A DNA stretch of 37,837 nucleotides, taken from assembly GCA_001793865.1 (NCBI GenBank), contig MGIS01000008.1, positions 1 to 37,837 of the forward strand, written 5' to 3'. The notes beneath the pieces are model-generated. The model did no database searches. It saw only the letters and a list, made by a program, of their open reading frames with translations, and was not told the origin of the DNA. Shown here piece after piece: positions 18,193-26,638 of the stretch (its first letter is position 1; every line of letters begins with the position of its first letter). This stretch comes from Candidatus Wolfebacteria bacterium RIFCSPLOWO2_01_FULL_47_17b. Its GTDB lineage: Bacteria > Patescibacteriota > Minisyncoccia > UBA6257 > JAGOQP01. Made by a program: the position numbers and the translations under genes.

Positions 18193-18730
18193 GAAATTCA
18201 TAAAAACGAAAATTGACGGGGTCTATGTGATTGAATATGAGGTGTGGAAAGATGAGCGGGGATATTTCGACCGTTTGTTTTGTAAGGACGAACTGGCTAA
18301 GTCCGGCATCCAATTTGATATCGTTCAGATAAACCACTCGTTCAGTAAGTATAAAGGGACACTGCGAGGTTTGCATTTTCAAAAAGAGCCCAAAGCACAA
18401 GACAAAATGGCGAAGTGCCTTAGGGGGGCGCTTTACGACGTTGCGGTTGATCTCCGTAAGGATTCGCCTACGTACGGCCAGTGGATTGCCGAGGAGCTTT
18501 CGGAAGAAAATAAAAAAATGCTTTTGGTTCCTAAGGGCTGCGCCCACGGATTTCAGACGCTCACCGACAATTGTGAAGTCATATATTTTATGTCTGAATT
18601 TTATTCCCCGGAACATTCTTTTGGGATCCCTTGGGATGATCCACTTTTAGGGATTGAGTGGCCGATTTTGAATCCAATTCTTTCGGAAAAAGATAAAAAC
18701 TGGAAACAGTTTGATTCCCCAAAAGCATGA
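18191..18730 (+). CDS. rfbC: dTDP-4-dehydrorhamnose 3,5-epimerase (RmlC)
   Basis: MKFIKTKIDGVYVIEYEVWKDERGYFDRLF; INHSFSKYKGTLRGLHFQ; PKGCAHGFQTL. ORF opens at 18173; 18191 (or 18182) is the likely start. Confidence 0.9.
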   Translation: MKFIKTKIDGVYVIEYEVWKDERGYFDRLFCKDELAKSGIQFDIVQINHSFSKYKGTLRGLHFQKEPKAQDKMAKCLRGALYDVAVDLRKDSPTYGQWIAEELSEENKKMLLVPKGCAHGFQTLTDNCEVIYFMSEFYSPEHSFGIPWDDPLLGIEWPILNPILSEKDKNWKQFDSPKA

Positions 18731-19605
18731 AAAAGATTTTACTTATTGGGAGTCATGGACAGCTGGGAAGAGCCGTAGCAGAAAACGCGGCGAGATTCGA
18801 TTTTGAAATTGTGGTCACTGATCGCGAGGAACTTGACGTGACAAGATATCAGGAGCTGGAACGTAAGATTAAGGATGTGTGCCCAGTGATACTGCTTAAT
18901 GCCTCGGCATATAATGCTACGACAAGAGCCGAAGAGGAGGTAGAAAAGGCGTTTTTGTTGAATTTCGAGGCAGTAAGAAGCATGGCAAAAATTTGCCGTG
19001 AGACAGGGGTCCTCTTTGTAACCTATAGTACCGACTATGTTTTTGACGGCGCCAAAGGCGCGCCGTATAGCGAAGAAGATTACCCGAACCCTTTGCAGGT
19101 TTATGGTATATCCAAACTTGCCGGAGAGTATGCAGCGCTGAATTACCATCCAGACGGCGCTCTCGTTATAAGAACATGCGGGCTTTACGGAGGAAAAGAA
19201 GGGAGTCCTGTCAAAGGCAATGTAGTGCTTAATCTCCTGAAAGAAGCAAAAGATAAGGAAGTGATAGAGGTTTCGTCTGTCGAAATAGCAAGTCCGACAT
19301 ATGCTTCACATCTGGCCGAGGCGAGTTTGAAGATGTTACAGATCGGAGTTTCGCCTGGCGTTTACCATTTGGTTAATGAAGGTTACTCGAGTTGGTCTGA
19401 TTTTGCGAAAATGCTTTTCAATCTTGCGGAATTGCCCGTGAGCGTCGTTCCGGTAGCGCGCGGCGAGAGGTTCAGCCCGATACGAAGGCCAAAGTTTTCC
19501 GCGCTTGCAAATATCAAAGCCAAAAAACTGGGGATAGCTCTTCCAACGTGGCAGGAGGGTCTGGCTGATTACGTTACATTTTTAAAAGACGCTGAAATTA
19601 TATGA
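18727..19605 (+). CDS. rfbD: dTDP-4-dehydrorhamnose reductase (RmlD)
   Basis: ILLIGSHGQLGRAVAENA; STDYVFDGAKGAPYSEEDYPNPLQVYGISKLAGEYAAL; GVYHLVNEGYSSWSDFAK. Confidence 0.88.
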   Translation: MKKILLIGSHGQLGRAVAENAARFDFEIVVTDREELDVTRYQELERKIKDVCPVILLNASAYNATTRAEEEVEKAFLLNFEAVRSMAKICRETGVLFVTYSTDYVFDGAKGAPYSEEDYPNPLQVYGISKLAGEYAALNYHPDGALVIRTCGLYGGKEGSPVKGNVVLNLLKEAKDKEVIEVSSVEIASPTYASHLAEASLKMLQIGVSPGVYHLVNEGYSSWSDFAKMLFNLAELPVSVVPVARGERFSPIRRPKFSALANIKAKKLGIALPTWQEGLADYVTFLKDAEII

Positions 19606-19609
19606 AGTT

Positions 19610-20485
19610 ATGAAGGGTGATTTACCACTAATAAGCATCGGTCTCCCGGTTTATAACAGCGCGTATACGCTTCCTCGCGTACTGGATTCGCTTCTTTCGC
19701 AGACGTACCGCAATCTTGAACTTATTATTTCCGATAATGCTTCCAGTGATGAAACGCCGATCCTTGTGGCAGAGTATGCGAAAAAAGACAGTCGCATTCG
19801 GTATATCAGGCGTGGAGAAAATCTCGGATCGGTTAACAATTTTTTTTTGGTGTTTTCCGAGGCGCGGGGAAAATATTTTATGTGGGCTGCAGGGGACGAC
19901 GGGCATGACCCGCGTTTTATTGAGTCGCTTCTTGGTCCATTGGAGAGCCATACCGATTACGGAGTTTCTATGTGTTCTTACGAAAGGATTGCTCCCGACG
20001 GAATACGCACGGAAGTGGTTTTGTCGGACCGGTATGACTTGCGTGTGTTGAATTATCATGCGGTTTTTAAAAAAATGATGCAGAAAGAACCGATTAGTAT
20101 GGCGATCTATGGCCTTTTTCGTACCGATGCGTTGCGCAAGCTTTTGGCGCGGCCCCTTCCGTATTGTATCGGGTGGGATCGTGTACTCATGTGTGAGGCG
20201 GCGCTTGCCATGCATATGTATACTATTGAGCCGGTACTTTTCTATAAATATACAAATCCTGTGCCCGTGAAGGAGCGGGGAGAAGATTCTTTGTCCCGGG
20301 TATATAATAAGTCATTTCCGAATACCAGATTTTTGTGGGATCTTCTCGTGCGACTCATAACTTCGCGAAGTATCCCCTGGCAGAGAAAATTGTTTATTCC
20401 CGTTCCCTGGCTTAGGTTTTTCTGGAGACAAAGACAGAGAGTCTTGTTAGATTTCAAGTCGGTTTTTACCATACATGGAAAATAG
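19610..20485 (+). CDS. Glycosyltransferase family 2
   Basis: ISIGLPVYNSAYTLPRVLDSLLSQTYRNLELIISDNASSDETP; WAAGDDGHDPRF. Confidence 0.88.
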   Translation: MKGDLPLISIGLPVYNSAYTLPRVLDSLLSQTYRNLELIISDNASSDETPILVAEYAKKDSRIRYIRRGENLGSVNNFFLVFSEARGKYFMWAAGDDGHDPRFIESLLGPLESHTDYGVSMCSYERIAPDGIRTEVVLSDRYDLRVLNYHAVFKKMMQKEPISMAIYGLFRTDALRKLLARPLPYCIGWDRVLMCEAALAMHMYTIEPVLFYKYTNPVPVKERGEDSLSRVYNKSFPNTRFLWDLLVRLITSRSIPWQRKLFIPVPWLRFFWRQRQRVLLDFKSVFTIHGK

Positions 20486-21860
20486 AAAATCAAAAATACT
20501 TTTTGTTTTCCGTTCGTACAATCACCTGCCGACTTTCCGAAAGTCCGTCCGGCTCCTGGCAGATAGGGGGCATGAAGTTTCAGTGCTTTTTCACGGAGGC
20601 CTGACCGATAACACCCTTGAGGAAATACGTCAATTTGAAGGTAATCCGGATAATATCACTTACGATTGGACCATGCCTTCGCAAAGAGGCGGCACGTTTG
20701 TATTTCATTCGCGGGAAGTTTTGAATTACCGCAAGCATTTGCTTAAAGCGGGCGGCCTTCAATTCTATGCTGAGCGTTGGAGGGGCTATCTTCACCCTAA
20801 GCTGCAGAAAATTTTTGCATGGAGAATAGCACGCGAATTAGTCAAAACCGGACTGGCCGGATGGTTTCTTAAACTAATTGAAAGATTAACACCGCCGCAA
20901 TCCGACGTACTATCGCACCTAAGGAATTTAAATCCTGATATAGTGGCGGTAACTCCGTTAAATCAGCGTTATTCCTCTATGGAGTTGGAATATCTCAAGG
21001 CCGCGGTTACATTGGGTGTTCCTTCTGTTCTTCTTATGGGGTCTTGGGACCACATTACCTCTAAGGGAATTTATCATATCGTGCCCGATGTTTCGTTAAT
21101 ATGGAACGAGGAGCAGGTACAAGAGATGTGGGAGCATCATAGAATACCTCGCGATAACCTGCGCATCGTGGGAGCGCCGACTCTGGATCACTGGCTTGAT
21201 TTCGATGATCCTACGCCGCGGGAAATTTTTTGTAAGAATTACCGCTTGAGACCGGATGATTCGATTATTATGTATTGCTGTTCTTCTAACGTCATTATTG
21301 GAAGCGAAACTGCGTCGGTGACTGAACTTCGCAAGATTCTGGATGAATCAGCCGACGAACGTCTCAAAAGAACGCAGATTATTTTTAGGCCCCACCCCAA
21401 AAACTTTAAAATTTATGAGAAGCTTCAACTTCCGGGTGTAACGGTTATACCGCGCGGAGATGTTCTATACGGAAAATTGGAAGGACAAAGAATTTTTTAT
21501 GATACGCTCATGCATTCTTCGCTCGTGTTTGGAATCAATACCAGCGCCATGCTGGATGCTATGCTTTTGGGAAAGCCGGTGATTGCTTTATACAAAGATC
21601 AATATACGGCAACACAGGTTGAAATGTATCATTTTAACTCGCTTTTACATATGGGAGCGATTGAGTTTGCAAAGACACCCGATGAAATTCGTAAAGCTAT
21701 TCTTGATATTTTTGAAGGGCGCGATGTAAGGAAAGAGAAACGCGAACGTTTTATACGTGATTTTATCCGGCCGCGCGGGATAAAGATATCTGCCAACGAG
21801 GTCATCGCTGATGAGATTGAAGATATACTAAAATCATCGAAACATTCTCTGCTTTTTTGA
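20475..21860 (+). CDS. Putative GT-B-like surface-glycan transferase (divergent paralogue 3 of 3)
   Basis: LLMGSWDHITSKGIYHIVPDVSLIWNEEQVQEMWEHHRIPRDNLRIVGAPTLDHW matches the motif block of 6675 and 10809; IIFRPHPKN and FGINTSAMLDAMLLGKPVIAL are GT-B-type C-terminal motifs. Confidence 0.55.
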   Translation: MENRKSKILFVFRSYNHLPTFRKSVRLLADRGHEVSVLFHGGLTDNTLEEIRQFEGNPDNITYDWTMPSQRGGTFVFHSREVLNYRKHLLKAGGLQFYAERWRGYLHPKLQKIFAWRIARELVKTGLAGWFLKLIERLTPPQSDVLSHLRNLNPDIVAVTPLNQRYSSMELEYLKAAVTLGVPSVLLMGSWDHITSKGIYHIVPDVSLIWNEEQVQEMWEHHRIPRDNLRIVGAPTLDHWLDFDDPTPREIFCKNYRLRPDDSIIMYCCSSNVIIGSETASVTELRKILDESADERLKRTQIIFRPHPKNFKIYEKLQLPGVTVIPRGDVLYGKLEGQRIFYDTLMHSSLVFGINTSAMLDAMLLGKPVIALYKDQYTATQVEMYHFNSLLHMGAIEFAKTPDEIRKAILDIFEGRDVRKEKRERFIRDFIRPRGIKISANEVIADEIEDILKSSKHSLLF

Positions 21861-21867
21861 CGTTTAA

Positions 21868-22599
21868 ATGAGTATGAAGGTTCTTGGAATAATTCCGGCA
21901 AGGGGTGGTTCAAAGGGAGTTCCCCGGAAAAATATCCGGAATCTTTGTGGTAATCCTTTGATTGCCTGGACCATTGAAGAAGCGAAAAAATCAAAACTTC
22001 TTACGCGTATAATTGTAACTACCGAGGATTCCGAAATTGCGAAGGTTGCACGCGCATATGGAGCAGAAATTCCGTTTATGCGCCCTAAAGAGCTCGCGGC
22101 AGATCTTTCAACGGATATGGATTTTCTTACTCATGCGCTTGATTGGCTCCGCGATAAGGAAGGATATGAACCCGATATTGTTGTTACGCTTCGCGTGACC
22201 GCTCCATTAAAAACAGCGGCGCATATTGATGAAGGTATTCAAAAATTGATTGACAATCCCGATGCTGATGCCGCGCGTCCTATTCACGAGTCGCCGAAGC
22301 ATCCGTACAAGATGTGGAAGATTTCAGAAGACGAAACGCATCTGGAAGAATTTTTATCAAAATCATTTACCGGATTTGACGAGCCGCATAACTTACCGCG
22401 TCAATTATTCCCAAAAGTGTATGTTCATACGGGCGCCATGGATATTATGCGTCGTCGTACTATTCAGGAGTTGAAATCTACTTCGGGAAATAAACTTGCT
22501 TACTTTTTTATGGATCCAAAGGACTCAGTAAATATTGATAGTGAGATGGATTTTCAAATGGCGGAGTTTTTAATGAGTAAGCGCTTAGAAAATAAATAA
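21868..22599 (+). CDS. CMP-sugar (NeuA-like) cytidylyltransferase, copy 3
   Basis: VLGIIPARGGSKGVPRKNIRNLCGNPLIAWTIEEAKKS; VNIDSEMDFQMAEFLM. Confidence 0.85.
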   Translation: MSMKVLGIIPARGGSKGVPRKNIRNLCGNPLIAWTIEEAKKSKLLTRIIVTTEDSEIAKVARAYGAEIPFMRPKELAADLSTDMDFLTHALDWLRDKEGYEPDIVVTLRVTAPLKTAAHIDEGIQKLIDNPDADAARPIHESPKHPYKMWKISEDETHLEEFLSKSFTGFDEPHNLPRQLFPKVYVHTGAMDIMRRRTIQELKSTSGNKLAYFFMDPKDSVNIDSEMDFQMAEFLMSKRLENK

Positions 22600-22603
22600 A
22601 CCT

Positions 22604-23365
22604 ATGTCAAAACCTCATGAAGTAGTAATTCGAGATCCCGCCGACCGATTTGATCTTTCGTATGTATTTGCAAATAACCAGCCCGCTTTGGGAACCGATC
22701 CAAATGCATTAGTAGAAATGGCGCACATTGCAAAAGAAGTGGTCCCGGGGGTGAATTGCCGTGCGGTATTGGTCCATCCGGGTGATGTCGAAGAAATGGC
22801 AAATCTTATTAAGGGTTCTCCCGTACGATTGGAAATTGTGATGGATTTTCCTGATGGGAGGGGAGGCGTCACAACAAAGAGAGAACAGGCGCGCGCCGCA
22901 AACGAGGCGGGCGCGATCGGCGGCGATATTGTAATTAATCTTCATAAAGTCCAGTTTCGAGATAAAAAAGGACTTCTAGGAGAGTTCGCAGCAGTTCGCG
23001 AGCACCTCAAAGAAGTAAAAGTAATTGCGCAGATCCCGTATTTGTGGCAGTTTGATAAGGAATCAATCCCGTGGGTTTTGGATATACTTTCCGAGGCGGG
23101 CGTATACTGTATGAAGGATTGGACGACACGGGTAGATAATTTTTTGCTTCCGGAAGGAGCCCAGCTTGATTATGCACACGAGACGAGAATGAAGTATCTT
23201 GAATTTATGGCAAGTTACATTCGTACTCACAATATGCCGCTTCTTTTGAAGGTTGCGGGGAAGGTGATTCCTGAAAACGTAAAATCATTTATTAATGCGG
23301 GAGCGGTCTTAATCGGTACGAGCTACCGGAAAGCGCCCGCGCTCCGGGAGGCGCTTCTTCAATAA
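22604..23365 (+). CDS. DeoC-like (deoxyribose-phosphate aldolase family) Schiff-base aldolase
   Basis: AVLVHPGDVEEMANLIKGSPVRLEIVMDFPDGRGGVTTKREQARAANEAGA; putative catalytic Lys in CMKDWT; LLLKVAGKV; INAGAVLIGTSYRKA. Confidence 0.7.
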   Translation: MSKPHEVVIRDPADRFDLSYVFANNQPALGTDPNALVEMAHIAKEVVPGVNCRAVLVHPGDVEEMANLIKGSPVRLEIVMDFPDGRGGVTTKREQARAANEAGAIGGDIVINLHKVQFRDKKGLLGEFAAVREHLKEVKVIAQIPYLWQFDKESIPWVLDILSEAGVYCMKDWTTRVDNFLLPEGAQLDYAHETRMKYLEFMASYIRTHNMPLLLKVAGKVIPENVKSFINAGAVLIGTSYRKAPALREALLQ

Positions 23366-23368
23366 CCA

Positions 23369-23448
23369 CTACGAATGTACGAATAGATACGAACATACGA
23401 ATAAGAAAAGAAAATTCGTAATTTCGTAAAAAATTCGTAACTTCGTAG
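23369..23448. repeat. Mirrored multi-copy palindrome: 4x TACGAA then 4x TTCGTA
   Basis: TACGAA at 23370, 23378, 23388, 23396; TTCGTA at 23415, 23423, 23434, 23442. Spacers are 2-4-2 and 2-5-2 around a 13-nt centre. Confidence 0.9.
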
Positions 23449-23456
23449 TAATAATT

Positions 23457-24467
23457 GTGACAGAAAAATTTAATTTTAAAGATTTATTTATCTTTGAGAT
23501 AGCAAATAACCATCAAGGCGTTTTTGATCATGGACTTCGCATTATTCGCGAGATGATAGGCGTTGCGCGTAAAACCGGTGTTCGCGCCGCAATAAAACTC
23601 CAATTTCGGGACCTTGATACGCTTGTGCATCCCAAGCATCGGAGGGATTCTGATGATCGGTTTATCCGCCGATTTCAGTCAACAAAGCTTCGGGATGAGC
23701 ACTTCAAGGAATACGTGAGAGAAATTCAGCACGCGGGGCTTCTTACTATGTGTACTCCATTTGATGAACCGTCTGTCCAGAGCATCCAAAAAATGGGTAT
23801 TGAAGTAATGAAAGTTGCGAGTTCTTCTTCAAATGATTGGCCGCTTTTAGAGGAAATTGCAAAGACAAAAAAACCGGTGGTGTGTTCTACGGGTGCGCTT
23901 ACGTTTGAAAAAATTGATAAGGTGGTAGACTTTTTTACAAAGCGGAATGTAGATTTTGCTCTTCTTCATTGCGTTTCGATTTATCCGACGCCCAATCATC
24001 TTCTCTCATTGAATCAAATCGAGCTTATGCGCAAACGCTACCCGAATATCACGATTGGTTTTTCCACTCACGAAGACCCGAGAAATCCACACGTGATTCG
24101 TACCGCCTATGGGAAAGGGGCTCGGCTTTTCGAAAAACATGTCGGTATTGATGCCCCCGCGATTGCTTTAAATGCCTATTCTGCAACTCCGGAGCAAGTG
24201 GAGGTGTGGATCAACGCATGGAAAGAGGCGAAAGAAGCGTCTGGCTCTGAAGAACCGCGCGTAATTCCTCCAGAAGAGGTACGAGATGCGCGCTCATTTA
24301 TGCGAGGAGTATACGTCTCTCGCGATGTGAAAAAGGGTGATGTGATAAGTCGCAAAGATGTATTTTTTTCGATCCCGGTGCTCGAAGGGCAGCTTACATC
24401 AGGGCAGTGGACCGAAGGAATGATTGCCGAAAAAGATTTTACAAAAGAGGATCCTATTATCGTCTAA
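23457..24467 (+). CDS. NeuB-family synthase, divergent second copy
   Basis: FIFEIANNHQGVFDHGLRIIREMIGVARKTGVRAAIKLQFRDLD; VMKVASSSSNDWPLLEEIAKTKKPVVCSTGAL; C-terminal SAF-like region. Apparent GTG start. Confidence 0.8.
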   Translation: MTEKFNFKDLFIFEIANNHQGVFDHGLRIIREMIGVARKTGVRAAIKLQFRDLDTLVHPKHRRDSDDRFIRRFQSTKLRDEHFKEYVREIQHAGLLTMCTPFDEPSVQSIQKMGIEVMKVASSSSNDWPLLEEIAKTKKPVVCSTGALTFEKIDKVVDFFTKRNVDFALLHCVSIYPTPNHLLSLNQIELMRKRYPNITIGFSTHEDPRNPHVIRTAYGKGARLFEKHVGIDAPAIALNAYSATPEQVEVWINAWKEAKEASGSEEPRVIPPEEVRDARSFMRGVYVSRDVKKGDVISRKDVFFSIPVLEGQLTSGQWTEGMIAEKDFTKEDPIIV

Positions 24468-24484
24468 GAGTATCTTAGTCGTGA

Positions 24485-24519
24485 ATCTAAAAATCCGCCT
24501 TTCGAGCGGATTTTTAGAT
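24485..24519. terminator. Bidirectional intrinsic terminator between convergent genes
   Basis: Perfect 14-bp stem ATCTAAAAATCCGC / GCGGATTTTTAGAT with 7-nt loop and A/T tracts on both sides. Confidence 0.8.
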
Positions 24520-25029
24520 GATTTTGAGTTCTTTGAAAAGAAAGTACATCGGGGGCTCGAGTCCGGGATGCGAAATCCAGGACGGGTCTTCATTTGTTTC
24601 TTTTACAAGGGAAGGGAGATTATCTTCGATAAGACGGATTTTTTTCTCGCGAGCAAAGTCTTCGAGTTTTTTTGAAAGCTCCTTGATCTTTTGGGGACTT
24701 GCCCAGAAATACGATTTTACTTCGCTCTCGCTTGGCCGGACATCGCCGTGCCAGTGTGTTGCTTCAAAAATTGACCAGGCGTGATGCGTTCCACCATCGC
24801 GTTTGCATGGGTTCGGAAGTATTTTCTCTACACGAAGCGTGAGTTCATCGGCAATGAGGCCTGTTTCTTCGTCGAGTTCTCGAGCTGTTCCGGCGCCTGA
24901 CGTATCGCCGTCGAGGTGCCCGGCGGGAAGCGCCATGCCGAAATTATTCTTTTTTCTTTCGATCATGAGGATATCCTCACCCTTGCGGATAAGGATACCC
25001 CCTGACGTATTGTCGCAGGCCTTTGCCAT
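24514..25029 (-). CDS. NUDIX hydrolase
   Basis: LPAGHLDGDTSGAGTARELDEETGLIADE (Nudix-box-like) within a NUDIX-type fold pattern. Confidence 0.82.
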   Translation of the reverse strand: MAKACDNTSGGILIRKGEDILMIERKKNNFGMALPAGHLDGDTSGAGTARELDEETGLIADELTLRVEKILPNPCKRDGGTHHAWSIFEATHWHGDVRPSESEVKSYFWASPQKIKELSKKLEDFAREKKIRLIEDNLPSLVKETNEDPSWISHPGLEPPMYFLFKELKII

Positions 25030-25042
25030 GAGAGCTTTTGAG

Positions 25043-25462
25043 CTAGACCAATCGCTTCACTAATTCTTCAGGTGTGTTAAGAACTTCGGTAAAGAGAATA
25101 TCCCGGCATATTTCGCCGTTGGTTTCAACTGGTTCTTGCTCAAGTGCATAGATAATCATGTTGTGCCCATGCGCAAACCCCAGTTCAAGGGTGGTGTTTA
25201 CGCCGAGGTATCCATCTTTATTGAAAATAAAACACACATCCGCTTTTCGGATTTTATTGAAATGCTCATGAACCATAGCGGGGATCTGTGCGCGATATGA
25301 CTGGTTTTTTATTCGTTCGCTTTCGTTTTTGCTGTACAGTTCTTCGTTGTGATTAAAGTTTGGTTCAAAAACAACGGGTACCCCCAGTTCTCGTAATCGT
25401 GTGGCAAACGCTTTGATCTCCTTGCCATATCGCTGGGATCCGCAAATAACAATGCTTCTCAT
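25043..25462 (-). CDS. Nucleoside 2-deoxyribosyltransferase-like protein
   Basis: RSIVICGSQRYGKEIKAFATRLRELGVPVVFEP; IRKADVCFIFNKDGYLGVNTTLELGFAHGHNMIIYAL. Lies 13 nt upstream of the NUDIX gene. Confidence 0.55.
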   Translation of the reverse strand: MRSIVICGSQRYGKEIKAFATRLRELGVPVVFEPNFNHNEELYSKNESERIKNQSYRAQIPAMVHEHFNKIRKADVCFIFNKDGYLGVNTTLELGFAHGHNMIIYALEQEPVETNGEICRDILFTEVLNTPEELVKRLV

Positions 25463-25603
25463 ATATCCGTGGATTTAGTCGTGGTGTATAATAGTATGTA
25501 TATTTTATAACTCTCGGTTTTATCGTAAAGTAACAGGCAATCCAGGAAACAAATACCCTTCACCGGGCGTTTATAATTGAGATAACCGACTAATAAAATT
25601 TAT

Positions 25604-26638
25604 ATGAAAGTAAAAGTGTTTGGAGCAGGATCTATTGGAAACCATATGGCGCAGGCCTCGCGGCGTATGGGGTGGAGTGTTTCAGTGGTTGATACGGATC
25701 CAAGAGCACTAGAGCGGATGAAAACCGATATTTATCCCAAGCGCTACGGCGCGTGGGATCCAGCGATCGAGGTCTATCAAGCGGGAAAGGATCCGAAGGG
25801 AGGGTTTGATATTATCGTAGTGGGCACGCCGCCTGATACCCATATGAGTATCGCTGCGGCAGCCATTGAGGAAAAGCCGCGACTCTTGCACATTGAAAAA
25901 CCGTTGTGTCCTCCGACATTATCCGGGGTTGATGATTTTGTTCAGCTCACGAAGGAGTATCCCGAGGTATTGGTAACTGTTGGATATGATCACGCGGTTT
26001 CCGAAGGGATTGAGGCGGTTGTTGGAATGGTACAAAAAGAAATGTTCGGGAAAATCATAACCGTTGATGTGGAATTCAGGGAACACTGGCGAGGAATTTT
26101 TGCGGCTCATCCATGGCTTGCGGGTCCCTGGGAGACGTATCTTGGATATTGGAAGCGCGGAGGAGGCGCAAGCGGGGAAAATTCGCACGCGCTTCATCTT
26201 TGGCAGCATTTTGCAGAAATTCTCGGATGGGGAAAAATTTCCGAGTCGAAATCTATGCTTTCCATGAGAGAGGAAAAAGGAGCCGAGCACGATATTATCG
26301 CCGCGTTTCTTTTGCGGACCGAAAAAGGCGGCGTGGGTCGTGTCATACAGGATGTTATCACGTATCCGGTCCGAAAGTGGGCGAAACTCCAGGGTGAAAA
26401 AGGATTCATTGAATGGCATTGCGGCGGTGCGCCCGAGGGAGACCTAATCCGATATCAGATTGACGGAGAGGTCCTTATAGAAAAAATATTTCCCAAAAAA
26501 CGTCCCGATGATTTTTATCGTGAGGTGCAGCACTACGATAAGCTTTTGAGGGGAGAAATAAAACCGGAGGATTCTCCTTTATCTTTTGAGAGAGGGCTCG
26601 CAATTATGCGTATACTTCAAAGCGCCCATTATGGATAA
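25604..26638 (+). CDS. Gfo/Idh/MocA-family oxidoreductase
   Basis: KVFGAGSIGNHMAQASRRMGWSVSVVDTDP; IIVVGTPPDTHMSIAAAAIEEKPRLLHIEKPLC. Confidence 0.82.
   Translation: MKVKVFGAGSIGNHMAQASRRMGWSVSVVDTDPRALERMKTDIYPKRYGAWDPAIEVYQAGKDPKGGFDIIVVGTPPDTHMSIAAAAIEEKPRLLHIEKPLCPPTLSGVDDFVQLTKEYPEVLVTVGYDHAVSEGIEAVVGMVQKEMFGKIITVDVEFREHWRGIFAAHPWLAGPWETYLGYWKRGGGASGENSHALHLWQHFAEILGWGKISESKSMLSMREEKGAEHDIIAAFLLRTEKGGVGRVIQDVITYPVRKWAKLQGEKGFIEWHCGGAPEGDLIRYQIDGEVLIEKIFPKKRPDDFYREVQHYDKLLRGEIKPEDSPLSFERGLAIMRILQSAHYG

Noticed and set aside
23369-23448. CRISPR array or tandem repeat locus
   Set aside because: Repeat unit is only 6 bp, the two halves are mirror-inverted, and there are no spacers of CRISPR length or cas genes.
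25463-25603. Promoter-like TATAAT boxes before the Gfo/Idh gene
   Set aside because: Good -10-like boxes (e.g. TGTATAAT, TTTATAAT) but no convincing -35 at proper spacing, so not listed as a feature.
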